A stretch of 44,414 nt of DNA from NCBI GenBank assembly GCA_017469925.1, contig JAFUFK010000007.1:1-44414 (forward strand), given 5' to 3'. Of the stretch, positions 7,322-15,900 are shown piece by piece (within the stretch, counting starts at the first letter, position 1; each line of letters opens with the position of its first letter). Origin of the DNA: Bacteroidaceae bacterium (GTDB lineage: Bacteria; Bacteroidota; Bacteroidia; Bacteroidales; Bacteroidaceae). Made by a program: the position numbers and the translations under genes. Below the pieces are notes generated by a model that was given only the letters and a program-made list of their open reading frames with translations, did no database searches and was not told the DNA's origin.

Positions 7322-7678
7322 TTACTTCACGCTGTAAATCTTGCTCACAATCTTCCACTCACCATCCTGCTCAGCCAAGGTGAACATGTCGTTGAAGGTG
7401 GTCAGTTTGCTGAACGATGACGAGATACGGACGAAGGCGATGTTGCCAGCAACGGTCACGTCCTCGACGGTGTAAGTAACCTCTTCCTCTCCTGTCTGCT
7501 CCAGCACGTCAAAGAGGGCGTTGATGGGTACGGTGGTAATCACGCCATTCTCTACCCACGACATGGTGGCCTCCTTCGTAAAGGCCTTCTCACCAAGTTC
7601 TCGACTTGCCTTGCGGCCTGCTTCTGCATAAAGTTCAATGGCATTCAAGATGCCCTGTACGGTTTCATTCTGTTTCAT
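7322..7678 (-). CDS. NTF2-like / putative lumazine-binding-type protein
   Basis: 118 residues. It has the small cone-shaped fold pattern of NTF2/SnoaL-like proteins: a helical start (VQGILNAIELYAEAGRKAS), a middle with FTKEATMSWV, and paired strands at the end (AFVRISSSF, TFNDMFTLAEQDGEWKIVSKIYSVK). The ending DGEWKIVSK is typical of the putative lumazine-binding (Lumazine_bd_2-like) group. No signal peptide. It starts three bases after the stop of a paralog, so the two form a tandem duplicated pair in one transcript. Ligand binding or a small enzymatic role is possible; the sequence alone does not decide. Confidence 0.75.
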   Translation of the reverse strand: MKQNETVQGILNAIELYAEAGRKASRELGEKAFTKEATMSWVENGVITTVPINALFDVLEQTGEEEVTYTVEDVTVAGNIAFVRISSSFSKLTTFNDMFTLAEQDGEWKIVSKIYSVK

Positions 7679-7681
7679 AAT

Positions 7682-8065
7682 CTATTTCTTAATGGTGTTT
7701 GAATTCTGATTGTAGGCCTTGGCCACGCACTTCCACTCACCGTCAATCTTCAGGAGCAGTAGCACATCGGTAAAGTCAATGCTGCCGCCCCAGCCCTCTT
7801 CGAGTACACGGACAACAGCCAGCGTCTCTTCCAGTTCCAGTACGTCGATACGGGTCTTGAACTCCTCACCAGCGCCCACAGTATCAACGTTGTGATAGAA
7901 CTGTTCGATGCTGCCACGCTCCAGTTTGCCGTTTAGGAATCCGAACAGGCAGGCATCCTCGGTGAACAACTCCTTTGCATACTTGCTGTTGCCCTCGGCA
8001 ACGCTGCGGGTAAACTTGCTTGCAGCCTCCACGACTGCATTGTAATCTGCGATGTTACTTCTCAT
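7682..8065 (-). CDS. NTF2-like / putative lumazine-binding-type protein (paralog)
   Basis: 127 residues, with the same architecture as the next gene: helix (YNAVVEAASKFTRSVAEGN), a LFTEDACLFGFLNGKLERGSIEQFY segment, and terminal strands with FTDVLLLLKIDGEWKCVAKAY. This fits NTF2-like proteins (SnoaL/lumazine-binding-like group). The two genes probably arose by duplication and may form a hetero- or homodimer, as NTF2 folds often do. It has its own -7 box (8095-8102) and is first of the pair. A divergent SMR exporter gene lies on the other side of a 202-base spacer. Confidence 0.75.
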   Translation of the reverse strand: MRSNIADYNAVVEAASKFTRSVAEGNSKYAKELFTEDACLFGFLNGKLERGSIEQFYHNVDTVGAGEEFKTRIDVLELEETLAVVRVLEEGWGGSIDFTDVLLLLKIDGEWKCVAKAYNQNSNTIKK

Positions 8066-8094
8066 CTTTCCTTTGTTTTTAAGATTTGACAGTG

Positions 8095-8102
8095 CAAAGG
8101 TA
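8095..8102 (-). promoter_or_regulatory. Promoter -7 box for NTF2-like pair
   Basis: On the minus strand this is TACCTTTG, 29 bases ahead of the start codon at 8065. No clear -33 box is seen. Confidence 0.6.
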
Positions 8103-8200
8103 CGACGATTCCGCCAAACAGGCCTTTCTATTTAGTTCAACCTTTCTGCCAGTTTAGCCCAAAAACTTTGTGGAGTTAAAACTATATGCGGAATTTTTTG

Positions 8201-8208
8201 TATCTTTG
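8201..8208 (+). promoter_or_regulatory. Promoter -7 box for SMR exporter gene
   Basis: TATCTTTG with a weak AT-rich -33 region. The expected leader of about 50 bases (8215-8267) was inspected for guanidine riboswitch-like features and none was recognised. Confidence 0.65.
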
Positions 8209-8267
8209 CAGCGCCTTGGAAGGAGTCGCCGAGATAGTCTTGCAGCCCTTGAACAGGTCGGGATATT

Positions 8268-8591
8268 ATGAACTGGATTATTTTGATTTTAGCAGGATTG
8301 TGCGAGGTGGCGTTCACCTACTGCCTCGGGCGTACTAAGGGCCTCGAAGGGGCACTGTGGTGGGAGTGGATAAGTGGTTTCGTGACCTTCTACGTGCTCA
8401 GCATGGTGCTGTTGGCAAAGGCGACGCAGACGATACCCATCGGTACGGCCTACCCCGTGTGGACGGGCATCGGGGCCGTGGGTACGGTGCTCATGGGCAT
8501 CTTCGTCTTCCACGAGCCGGCTACTTTCTGGCGACTCTTCTTCATCGTGACACTCATCGCCTCGGTGGTCGGACTGAAGACTGTATCGTGA
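8268..8591 (+). CDS. SMR-family small multidrug/guanidinium exporter
   Basis: 107 residues and four transmembrane helices, the standard size for small multidrug resistance proteins. The proton- and substrate-coupling glutamate is in helix 1 (AGLCEV, Glu13). The signature GTAYPVWTGIGAVGTV in helix 3 is close to the Gdx/SugE guanidinium exporters, though position 81 is Pro where Gdx proteins often have Ala. It should work as an antiparallel dimer in the inner membrane, exchanging protons for a cation. Guanidinium is the likely substrate by family; quaternary ammonium compounds are the alternative. It may share a transcript with the acetyltransferase and thioesterase genes that follow. Confidence 0.88.
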   Translation: MNWIILILAGLCEVAFTYCLGRTKGLEGALWWEWISGFVTFYVLSMVLLAKATQTIPIGTAYPVWTGIGAVGTVLMGIFVFHEPATFWRLFFIVTLIASVVGLKTVS

Positions 8592-8650
8592 TGATGTAAA
8601 ATTGATTATTTATTTGTATTACTATCACATAATTACAAAGGAAAGCCCCT

Positions 8651-9208
8651 ATGACGGAGAAAGAAAAAATGCAGGCAGGGCAGACGTACTCTGCCGTGGA
8701 CCCCGACCTGGTGCGAGAACTGAACGAGGTGAAGGAGAAGATTCGCGAGTACAACGACTTGCGCCCGTCGGACAAACCGGCACAGCGCAAACTGCTGAAA
8801 ACCCTGCTGGGACACATTGCCGACGACGAGGTGCTCATCATCCAGCCCTTCTACTGCGACTACGGACAGCAGATAAGCGTAGGCCGTCGCTTCTTTGCGA
8901 ATTTCAACTTTACCGTGCTCGACGAGGCACAGGTGACCATCGGCGACGACTGCTTCATTGGCCCCAACGTCAGTATCTACACTGCCTGCCACAGCACTGA
9001 CCCCACGGAGCGGAACACCCGTCAGGAATGGGCTCGCCCCGTCCGCATCGGCAACAATGTGTGGATTGGCGGCAGCGCGACCATTCTGCCCGGTGTCACC
9101 GTTGGCGACAACGTCACCATTGGTGCGGGCTCTGTAGTGACGCGCGACATCCCCTCCAACTCCATCGCCGTGGGTAACCCCTGTCGGGTGGTAAAGACAA
9201 TCATGTAA
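8651..9208 (+). CDS. Maltose/galactoside O-acetyltransferase-like enzyme
   Basis: 185 residues. The N-terminal maltose-acetyltransferase-type cap (MQAGQTYSAVDPDLV, then ATP-independent helical segment) is followed by a left-handed beta helix built from hexapeptide repeats (VTIGDDCFIGPNVSIY, VRIGNNVWIGGSATILPGVTVGDNVTIGAGSVVTRDI). The catalytic His is at 114 in YTACHSTDP. The enzyme should move acetyl from acetyl-CoA to a sugar hydroxyl, as a trimer in the cytoplasm. The true acceptor may be a glucoside, galactoside or nodulation-type sugar. The ATG at 8651 is taken; an in-frame ATG six codons later is possible. The gene lies between an exporter and a thioesterase in the same direction. Confidence 0.9.
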   Translation: MTEKEKMQAGQTYSAVDPDLVRELNEVKEKIREYNDLRPSDKPAQRKLLKTLLGHIADDEVLIIQPFYCDYGQQISVGRRFFANFNFTVLDEAQVTIGDDCFIGPNVSIYTACHSTDPTERNTRQEWARPVRIGNNVWIGGSATILPGVTVGDNVTIGAGSVVTRDIPSNSIAVGNPCRVVKTIM

Positions 9209-9229
9209 AAAGCTGACATTTATATTATA

Positions 9230-9697
9230 ATGAAGAAGATAATCAACCCCTGGACGGGCCACCCCGAGTACAACTGCTTTGGCTGTGCGCCCAACAACCC
9301 CTTGGGGCTCCACATGGAGTTCTACGAGGACGGCGACGACATCGTGAGCACGTGGCATCCCGAACGAAACTATCAGGGATGGATAGACACGATGCACGGC
9401 GGCATACTGAGCACGCTGATAGACGAGGTGTGCGGATGGGTGGTCACCCGCAAGTTGCAGACCAGCGGCTATACCGTGCAGTTGAACGTGAAGTTCCGTA
9501 AGGCCGTTTCGACCACGGAGCCGCAACTGAGCATCCGTGCCCGTGTGACCAAGCAGGTGCGCAACCTGGCCTACATTAATGCCGAGATAACGAACTCCCG
9601 AGGCGAACTCTGCAACGAGGGTGAGGCCATCTACTACCTGATGCCCGAGGATAAGGCTCGCGAAATGGGCTTCCTGCATTGCGACGTGGAGGAATGA
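9230..9697 (+). CDS. PaaI/hotdog-fold acyl-CoA thioesterase
   Basis: 155 residues, one hotdog domain. The segment CFGCAPNNPLGLHM near the N-terminus and MHGGILSTLIDEV (about 65-77) are the characteristic pieces; the HGG followed by an acidic residue on the central helix is the PaaI-type active site. It should hydrolyse a small acyl-CoA, with the substrate undetermined. It acts in the cytoplasm and is probably a tetramer. The stop overlaps the start of the next gene as ATGA (9694-9697), so translation of the metallo-beta-lactamase-fold protein is probably coupled to this one. Confidence 0.88.
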   Translation: MKKIINPWTGHPEYNCFGCAPNNPLGLHMEFYEDGDDIVSTWHPERNYQGWIDTMHGGILSTLIDEVCGWVVTRKLQTSGYTVQLNVKFRKAVSTTEPQLSIRARVTKQVRNLAYINAEITNSRGELCNEGEAIYYLMPEDKAREMGFLHCDVEE

Positions 9698-10446
9698 CAC
9701 TGACCTACATATTCCATAGTGGCTTCGTGCTGGAGGGGGAGGAGGCTATCCTCGTCTTCGACTATTGGATGGACCCCAGTGGATGCGTGCCGGCCTTCCT
9801 GCGGAGGGGAAAGCCCGTGTATGTGTTCTCCAGTCACTTCCACGAGGACCACTTCAACCGCGACATATTCGCGTGGCGGCAGTCGTGCAGTGACATCACT
9901 TACCTTCTCTCAAAGGACATCTTGCGCCATAGGCGAGCCCAGCGGGAGGAGGCTGATGTGTGGTTGGCAAAGGGCGGGCGATGGAGCGATGGACGCGTAT
10001 CTGTTATTGCCACGGGCAGCACGGACAGCGGTGTGTCGTGGATAGTGGAGACGGAGGGTAAGCGCCTGTTCCATGCTGGCGACCTGAACAACTGGTATGC
10101 CCGATTCCTGCCCGATGCCGTGCCGGGGCAGACGATTTACAGCGAAGAATTCGAGGAGGACATCGACCCCATAGCCCACGAGAAACAATACCTGGGCGAA
10201 CTGAAGGGCATCCGTAAGATTACGGACCACTTCGACCTCGTCATGTTCCCCATCGACGGGCGCATCGGCAACGGCTATACCCTCGGCGGTCGTCAGTTCA
10301 TCGAGCGCTTCCGTGTCGGGCTGTTCGTCCCGATGCACTTTGTCGCCAGTGGCTTCGAGTCCGCTTGGCGCTTCCGCGAGTTTACAGAAGCAAAGCACAT
10401 CCCCCTTTGGCAGATAAGCAAGGAGGGCGAAATGATAGCGTTATGA
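9694..10446 (+). CDS. Metallo-beta-lactamase-fold hydrolase
   Basis: 250 residues from the ATG at 9694. A longer reading from a TTG at 9679 exists, but the ATGA overlap with the thioesterase stop favours the ATG. The metal-binding motif is SSHFHEDHF (about 46-54, matching HxHxDH). Later ligands are probably in HAGDLNNW (about 132) and VPMHFV (about 218). It has no signal peptide. The family includes hydrolases of lipids, thioesters and nucleic acids, so the substrate is unknown. The coupling to a thioesterase suggests a shared small-molecule pathway, which is inference. It converges with another metallo-beta-lactamase-fold gene nine bases beyond its stop. Confidence 0.88.
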   Translation: MTLTYIFHSGFVLEGEEAILVFDYWMDPSGCVPAFLRRGKPVYVFSSHFHEDHFNRDIFAWRQSCSDITYLLSKDILRHRRAQREEADVWLAKGGRWSDGRVSVIATGSTDSGVSWIVETEGKRLFHAGDLNNWYARFLPDAVPGQTIYSEEFEEDIDPIAHEKQYLGELKGIRKITDHFDLVMFPIDGRIGNGYTLGGRQFIERFRVGLFVPMHFVASGFESAWRFREFTEAKHIPLWQISKEGEMIAL

Positions 10447-10455
10447 GCGAACTAT

Positions 10456-11526
10456 TTACCACCACTTCCCGAATGTCTGTTGCTCGCGGAGCCGGATGGG
10501 CTCGCCGATGCGGGGCGTGAGCAGTTGCCACGGCTGGCCCTTTGCATGCTCGTAGATGCTGTCGAGGGGAGCCGTCCAGGCATGGTTGGCCAGGGCATAC
10601 TTGGAATTGTGGTAGGTGAGCACACGGCGTGCACCGAGGTCGTTGATGGCCTGCGGCAGTTCGCGGGGTAGAGTGTGGATGTAGTGCCAGCCCTCGTCGT
10701 ACTGGCCGTTTTCCATGATGGCGAGGTCGATGTCGGGGTATTGTTCGCCTATCTGCTGGAAACGCTCGTCGTAGCCGCCGTCGCCAGAGACGAAGATGCG
10801 GCGAGGACCGTCAATCAGGTATGATGCCCACAGTGCCTTGTGCTGGCTCATGCGGCCAGAGAAATGTCTTGTAGGCAAACAGCGCAACGGCCCATAACTC
10901 TCGCCCCAGTCGAGGTCGTGAATTTTCTTGGGGGCGTAGCCCCAGTATTCGAAGTGCTCGCCGATGCCGAGGGTGCAGACGACGTGGGCAACGCGGTCGC
11001 GCAGGGCCGTCACCGTCTTCCAATCCAGATGGTCCCAGTGGTCGTGAGTGATGACGAGGTAGTCGATGTCTGGGATGTCGTCTACGGTGTATCGGTCGGC
11101 ACCACGGAACGGGCGCATGAACCACCAGACGGGCAGGCGGTTCGTCAGCACGGGGTCGAAGAGGAAGCGCATGCCTTGTGTCTGAATATAGACTGTGGAA
11201 TGCCCCAGCCACACGCAGACCTCCTCGGAGCGTGGGATGTCGTGGAGCGAGGTCTTCACCACGGGAATATCCTTGTTGGGCCTAAGGTCATCTACTCGGC
11301 CGAACAGAAACTTCCACATCTGCCCGAAGAACCCGTTGTCGCCTGTCAGCGTCGGTGTCTCATGTACATTCACAAACTCCCCATCCCGCCATTGCGGCGA
11401 CCGGCGGCACCGTTCCAGTCGTTCGCCACGCGGCTGACGGCCCACTGCCACCCAGAACTCGTAGCCTTGCCACCCCAGCAGCACGGCCACTATTACTAAT
11501 AAGGTATATATCATCTTGCGTTTCAT
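10456..11526 (-). CDS. Membrane-anchored MBL-fold hydrolase (NAPE-PLD/UlaG-like)
   Basis: 356 residues. An N-terminal hydrophobic helix (MIYTLLVIVAVLLGWQGYEFW) anchors or exports the protein. The core has VWLGHSTVYI and the zinc motif ITHDHWDHLDW (about 159-169, HxHxDH). Later ligands are probable in RHFSGR and SGDGGYDE. The VWLGHST / THDHWDHLD pattern is that of the N-acylphosphatidylethanolamine phospholipase D-like and UlaG-like group of metallo-beta-lactamase proteins. A phosphodiester or lactone substrate is likely, but not defined. It is transcribed from the -7 box at 11582-11589 and converges with the preceding MBL gene. Confidence 0.87.
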   Translation of the reverse strand: MKRKMIYTLLVIVAVLLGWQGYEFWVAVGRQPRGERLERCRRSPQWRDGEFVNVHETPTLTGDNGFFGQMWKFLFGRVDDLRPNKDIPVVKTSLHDIPRSEEVCVWLGHSTVYIQTQGMRFLFDPVLTNRLPVWWFMRPFRGADRYTVDDIPDIDYLVITHDHWDHLDWKTVTALRDRVAHVVCTLGIGEHFEYWGYAPKKIHDLDWGESYGPLRCLPTRHFSGRMSQHKALWASYLIDGPRRIFVSGDGGYDERFQQIGEQYPDIDLAIMENGQYDEGWHYIHTLPRELPQAINDLGARRVLTYHNSKYALANHAWTAPLDSIYEHAKGQPWQLLTPRIGEPIRLREQQTFGKWW

Positions 11527-11581
11527 TTTTCCTTTTGTCGATTTATCCAGGCCGAACCCGGTAATAACAGGTTCTCCGATG

Positions 11582-11589
11582 CAAAGGTA
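11582..11589 (-). promoter_or_regulatory. Promoter -7 box for MBL-fold gene
   Basis: On the minus strand this is TACCTTTG, 55 bases before the start codon at 11526. Confidence 0.6.
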
Positions 11590-11673
11590 CGTAAGAATCT
11601 TGGTTGCTCAATGAAACACTTGCACCAAAATTTGCTGCATCTGCGCAAACGGGCCAAACTGATGCCCTTAGGA

Positions 11674-11705
11674 TTTCCTCGTCCGACGATTTGTCCGTAC
11701 CTTTG
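11674..11705 (+). promoter_or_regulatory. Promoter of the four-helix membrane protein gene
   Basis: TTTC at 11674-11677 and TACCTTTG at 11698-11705 are separated by 20 bases. This fixes the start codon of the gene downstream at 11736 and excludes the longer reading that begins at 11604. Confidence 0.65.
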
Positions 11706-11735
11706 CCATCGATTCGCAAACGACATACAAGTATT

Positions 11736-12248
11736 ATGGACATTATCAATTACAGCATCGACTGGGTGCGGGGCGAGGTGTTCGCTGCCCGTGTGATTGC
11801 GCTGATTAGCGTGTTTGTGCTGCTGTGTGCGGCAGGTTTCTATCTCTGGGGCAAGACCTCGATGGCACGGGCCTATTGGCTCCCGCTCGCGGTCAGTGGC
11901 GTGTTCCTCGTCGTGGTTGCAGGTGGCTTGTACTATGCCAACCATCCGCGCATCGAGAAGTTCCAAGAGCAATACCGGGAGAACACTGAACTTTTCGTGC
12001 AGGGCGAACTGGAGCGCACGGCAAAGTCTGACCGCGACCTGACCCTTATCGTATTCCGCGTCCTGCCCATCCTCGTCATGCTCTGTGCCTTGGGCGCAAT
12101 GTTCATCACCAAGACGCAGGGTCGTGCTTGGTTCATCGTCCTGATGATGCTCTTCGCCTTCCTCATGGCCGTAGATAGCAACACGCGAGCCCGCAATGCC
12201 GAGTACCACGACATCCTGCTCAAGGTAAACAGCCATAGATTGCAGTAA
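11736..12248 (+). CDS. Unknown four-helix membrane protein
   Basis: 170 residues from the ATG at 11736. A longer frame from 11604 would begin upstream of the promoter and is rejected. Four transmembrane helices are visible, in two pairs (VIALISVFVLLCAAGFYLW and WLPLAVSGVFLVVVAGGLYYA; then IVFRVLPILVMLCALGAMFI and WFIVLMMLFAFLMAVD). Between the pairs lies a charged, helical stretch (EKFQEQYRENTELFVQGELERTAKSDRD) that is probably cytoplasmic. The conserved HPRIEKF and NTRARNAEYH flank the helices. No family is recognised. It is followed by a stem-loop. Confidence 0.75.
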   Translation: MDIINYSIDWVRGEVFAARVIALISVFVLLCAAGFYLWGKTSMARAYWLPLAVSGVFLVVVAGGLYYANHPRIEKFQEQYRENTELFVQGELERTAKSDRDLTLIVFRVLPILVMLCALGAMFITKTQGRAWFIVLMMLFAFLMAVDSNTRARNAEYHDILLKVNSHRLQ

Positions 12249-12268
12249 CGGAAGAAATAGCGAGAAAG

Positions 12269-12296
12269 TCCCGAAGGGCTTGCCTGCCGTTCGGGA
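12269..12296 (+). terminator. Stem-loop, probable terminator
   Basis: TCCCGAA (12269-12275) pairs with TTCGGGA (12290-12296). Only a short T-rich stretch follows, so termination may be weak. Confidence 0.5.
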
Positions 12297-12304
12297 TTAT
12301 TTCG

Positions 12305-12312
12305 TATCTTTG
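12305..12312 (+). promoter_or_regulatory. Promoter -7 box for small genes at 12.35 kb
   Basis: TATCTTTG, with TTG at 12280-12282 as a possible -33 box. The start codon at 12346 is 33 bases downstream. Confidence 0.65.
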
Positions 12313-12345
12313 CCACTACATTATATCAATATCATAATTACGACG

Positions 12346-12477
12346 ATGGCAGACAAGCAGCAAGTAGAGGACATCGTGCGCCAGACCGACTATCTGGAGA
12401 AACAGGACGGCCAGTGGCGCGTGTTGCACGAGCATTCCTTCATGGCGCAGGGCTGGGACGGACGGATTGACGAATAA
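12346..12477 (+). CDS. Small unknown protein, 43 residues
   Basis: The frame begins MADKQQVEDIVRQTDYLEKQ and ends with an acidic GWDGRIDE. It has its own promoter and a well-placed ATG. The stretch GQWRVLHEHSF resembles the last strand of SnoaL/NTF2-like proteins (WxVxHEHxS), so it may be a stand-alone remnant of such a protein or a genuine small protein. No membrane segment. The TIGR04076-like gene follows 48 bases later and is probably in the same transcript. A minority chance remains that it is not translated. Confidence 0.5.
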   Translation: MADKQQVEDIVRQTDYLEKQDGQWRVLHEHSFMAQGWDGRIDE

Positions 12478-12525
12478 TCGGCGGCATGGCCGAACTCAAG
12501 GCTGTGCCAGTAAAAGTATGACGAC

Positions 12526-12873
12526 ATGAACAAGGTAAGAATTACGGCCATGCGGCAGACGGTCTATGAGGACCTGATGGCGCAATACGAGAATGCGATA
12601 GAGCACGCCTGCGACGTCAGGGTGGGGCAGCAGTGGATTTCAGAGGACGGACGGAGGCCCGAAGGATTGTGCCCGTCGGCGTGGGAGTCGATGCAACCGT
12701 TCGTGGAGTCGCTGGCGCATGGCGAGGGCAACTTCTTCGCTGATAGGGAGGTGGCCGAGGATGGGACGGTCATCTATCGCAACGGCTGGATGCAGAACCC
12801 CATGAGTGCCATGATTAGTTGCAACGACGGTTTCCGCCCCGTGAGCTTCTACTTGGAAGTGGTGGCGGAGTGA
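12526..12873 (+). CDS. TIGR04076-family protein
   Basis: 115 residues, soluble. The layout matches TIGR04076-type small proteins: KVRITAM at the start, CPSAWESMQPFVESLAHGEG in the middle and ISCNDGFRPVSFYLEV at the end. Two cysteines (in LCPSAW and ISCNDG) are the conserved ones. The role of the family is not established to my knowledge. An unusually acidic, polar insert (GEGNFFADREVAEDG) lies between the halves. The stop is followed by a stem-loop shared with the convergent GH43 gene. Confidence 0.78.
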   Translation: MNKVRITAMRQTVYEDLMAQYENAIEHACDVRVGQQWISEDGRRPEGLCPSAWESMQPFVESLAHGEGNFFADREVAEDGTVIYRNGWMQNPMSAMISCNDGFRPVSFYLEVVAE

Positions 12874-12875
12874 GG

Positions 12876-12899
12876 GCTTGGGATGGCTCGTCCCCAAGC
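12876..12899. terminator. Bidirectional terminator between convergent genes
   Basis: GCTTGGG (12876-12882) pairs with CCCAAGC (12893-12899), followed by TTTAT on the plus strand. It sits in the 27-base gap between the TIGR04076-like gene and the GH43 gene. Confidence 0.6.
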
Positions 12900-12900
12900 T

Positions 12901-15900
12901 TTATCTAACCAACATCTTTAGCGTACGGAACCGACCGTTGGCGAGTTGTTCGCGACGGACGTAGATGCCTGGCGTGCTGGGAGACAGCGTGCCCAGGGAG
13001 GTGCCGTCGAGCCGGAAGTACGTCACGCGGAGGCTCGTTACTCGGTCGCCTATTGTCGTGTCGATGCCGTCGATAATGGTATCGAGGACGGGATTGACGG
13101 TGACTGGGGAGATGCCTTCGTGGGTGGGCGTGACGCGCTGGATGAGGCCTTCGTCGTCAAAGGTAAGGCGGTCGATGCATACTTCGCGATGGATGCCAGG
13201 ATCGCTATTTAAGTAGTTCTTGTTGATGCGGTGATAGACGATGTACCAGTCGTCGGTGCCGGGGATGTTGACCACGGAGTTGTGGCCTGTCCCATAAATC
13301 TTATCCGCCGTGCGCTGAATGATGACGATGGGGTCGGAGGCAACGGTGATGGGCCCCGTGGGCGACTTCGACATGCCGTAGGCCACGTGGTAGTTGGCCG
13401 CGCCCGTGTCATCGACGCTCCACAGAAAGTAATAGAGCCCGTTGCGGTAGAAGACATAGACACCCTCGCGGAAGGCATAGGTCGAGAGTGTGCCGCCCGA
13501 GGGCGTAATCGTGTATTCGCTGCCCACGACCTTCGTCATGCTCTCGTCGAGCAGGCGATAGCACAGGCGTCCGTTGCCGTAGTAGAGGTAGCTTTGGCCG
13601 CTGACGGGGTCGGTGAAGACGTCACCGTCGATAATTTGGTTAGCGTTTGAGGACGTAATGAGGGGCTTCGTCTCGGCGGTGAAGGGGCCTACGGGTGAGT
13701 CGCTGGTAGCCACGCCGATGGTCTTCTTGCCCAGCGACGGGTTGTTACCGCTGAAGTAAAAGAAGTAGCGCCACTGGCCGTCAGTCTGCTTTTCCTCGAT
13801 GCAGGGAGCCCACGCGTTGCCATCGGCCCAGGGCACGTCGCCGCCGGAGGAGAGGTCGAGAATCGTGCCTTCGTTGGTGAAGTGCACGAGGTCGGGACTC
13901 GAGAACACATCGAACGAGTAGCCGCCCCACCCGGGATAGCCGTCGGTGGTCGGGTAGATATAGAAGCGGCCTGTCTGTTGCGAGTAGAGTACCTCGGGGT
14001 CGGCATGGAAATCGGGTAGTACGGGGTTACCCGTTTCCCTAACGGTGACGCGGTAGGTCTTCGTGCCCGCCGTGTTCTTGGCGCGGAAGTTCACAGCGCC
14101 TTGGCTAAAGTCCTGTGGCCCCTCGGGCGTCACGACGGTGCCCACGGAGACGCTGAACATCGGGTCGAAGGCCGTAAGGTCGGTGCCCGTGACCACGGGC
14201 AGGGTGAGGTTGGTGCCGGAGGTCTCCACCAGTTCCTGGCGAATGTTCGGGTTCGTGGCCCCAGTGATGGTGGCTTGCAACGACTTGGTGGGGAAGGCCT
14301 CCATCAGGGCCTCCGTCTCGGCTGCCGTGATGGGTAGTACAGTGCCGTGCCGGGGCGTGAAGGCTCCGCTCGTAGTGGTATTCTTCTCGAACGCGAAGTT
14401 CACGAGGTCGGAACTCGAGCAGAACTGGTAGTGGCCATTGGTGTAGCAGTCGTACATCAGTATCCACGAGTCCTTGTTGATGAGCTTAAACACCCCCGCG
14501 CCCTCCACGGCTTCGCTGGTTTGTTGCAAGGTGCCCGAGGGGGCGCTCCATTGCGAACCTGCCGGTTGTCCCGGCTCGGGAGTGAGCCGGCGCGCTGTCA
14601 CCTGACAGATACCACCCTGGCCTTCGTTCTTGAAGAAGCCGTGGTAGAGCGAGTCGGTCGGGTTATAGACGATGTCCATGTCGATGGTGGCCGAGCCGCG
14701 GTCGTAGAAGTACTGGGGCTCGCTCTCGAGGTCGGTGAAGTCGCTGTTAGCATAGGCGTAATAGACCTTGTCGTACTTCACGTTGCCGTCGTTGGTGAGT
14801 ATGGAGAAATAGACCATCAGCTTGCCCGCCTCGGCATCCCAGATGGTCTCGGGAGCCCATACGCGCGTGACGTTGGCGAAGAGGGTGCCCTTGTAGCGGG
14901 TCGGGAAGTGTACGGTCGAGTGGCTCCAGTGGATGAGGTCGCGTGAACGCATGAGCACCATGCCACGATTGCTGTCCCACCCCTCTGCGCAACGCATGTC
15001 GGTGTTCACCATGTAGAACCAGCCATCGTCTCCCCTGAGGATGTGCGGGTCGCGCACGCCCTTCTTCAGGGCCAAGGTATCAGCCGCAACGACCCGTGTA
15101 CCATTATTCAGCGGCGTGTAGTTGTAGCCGTCGGCCGAGAGGGCATAATAGATGTTCTCGTCGGAGTTCGAGGGGAAATAGACGAACAGGTAGTTGGTGT
15201 AGGGTTCGTTCTGGTGCAGGTGGATGTCGAAGTCCCTGAACGTCCGGCTCTCGCCACGCACGATGTGGGCCGTCAGCACGACGTGCTTCATCTCCCCCTC
15301 GCCGTAGCGCACGATGTGGCCCGTGCGGGTTAGGTAGGTGCTGTCGCTGGTGGTCCAACCCACGACACAACCATCCGCAGCCGTTGAGGGCAGGTTGAGG
15401 TCGGTGTAGAGGTTGTGCAGGTTGCCCTCGAGCCTGAGGTGGTCGGCGGCATAGCGCGTGGCCTCGTCGTCGGTCATCAGGGGCAGCACGCCCACCTCGA
15501 ACTGGCGCACCACCGTAGAGCCGCGCTCCGTCGTCATGGTGGCCGTCATGGTGGCCGTGGCCTTCGCGCTGCCGATGGCGGGGCGGGTGATGTGGCCGTC
15601 GGCCGTGATGACCGAGGCGTCGCTCGTCGCCCACGTTATCGTGACGCCGCCTTCGTACTCGGTTGGCAAGCGTAGGTCGCGTGTCAGGGCACTCACGTCG
15701 CCCAGCGTAAACTGCTCCAGCAGGCGGGCCAGGCTCTGGTCGTCGATTATCTTCTTCAGTTCATCGCCTTGGGCCACCAGTAGGGCTATGCTGTCGGCCG
15801 TCAGGGCGTGGTTATAGAATTGCACGTTGTGGTACTGGGCGCCCTTCAGGTAGGCATCGCCCGAGTAGCAGCTGCGCCCCAGGTAGTTCTGTGTCAGGCT

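Noticed and set aside
8215-8267. Guanidine riboswitch ahead of the SMR gene
   Set aside because: The leader is only about 50 bases and no known guanidine aptamer features were recognised.
11604-12248. Longer start (44 extra residues) for the four-helix protein
   Set aside because: It would begin before the consensus promoter at 11674-11705. The extra residues are not protein-like.
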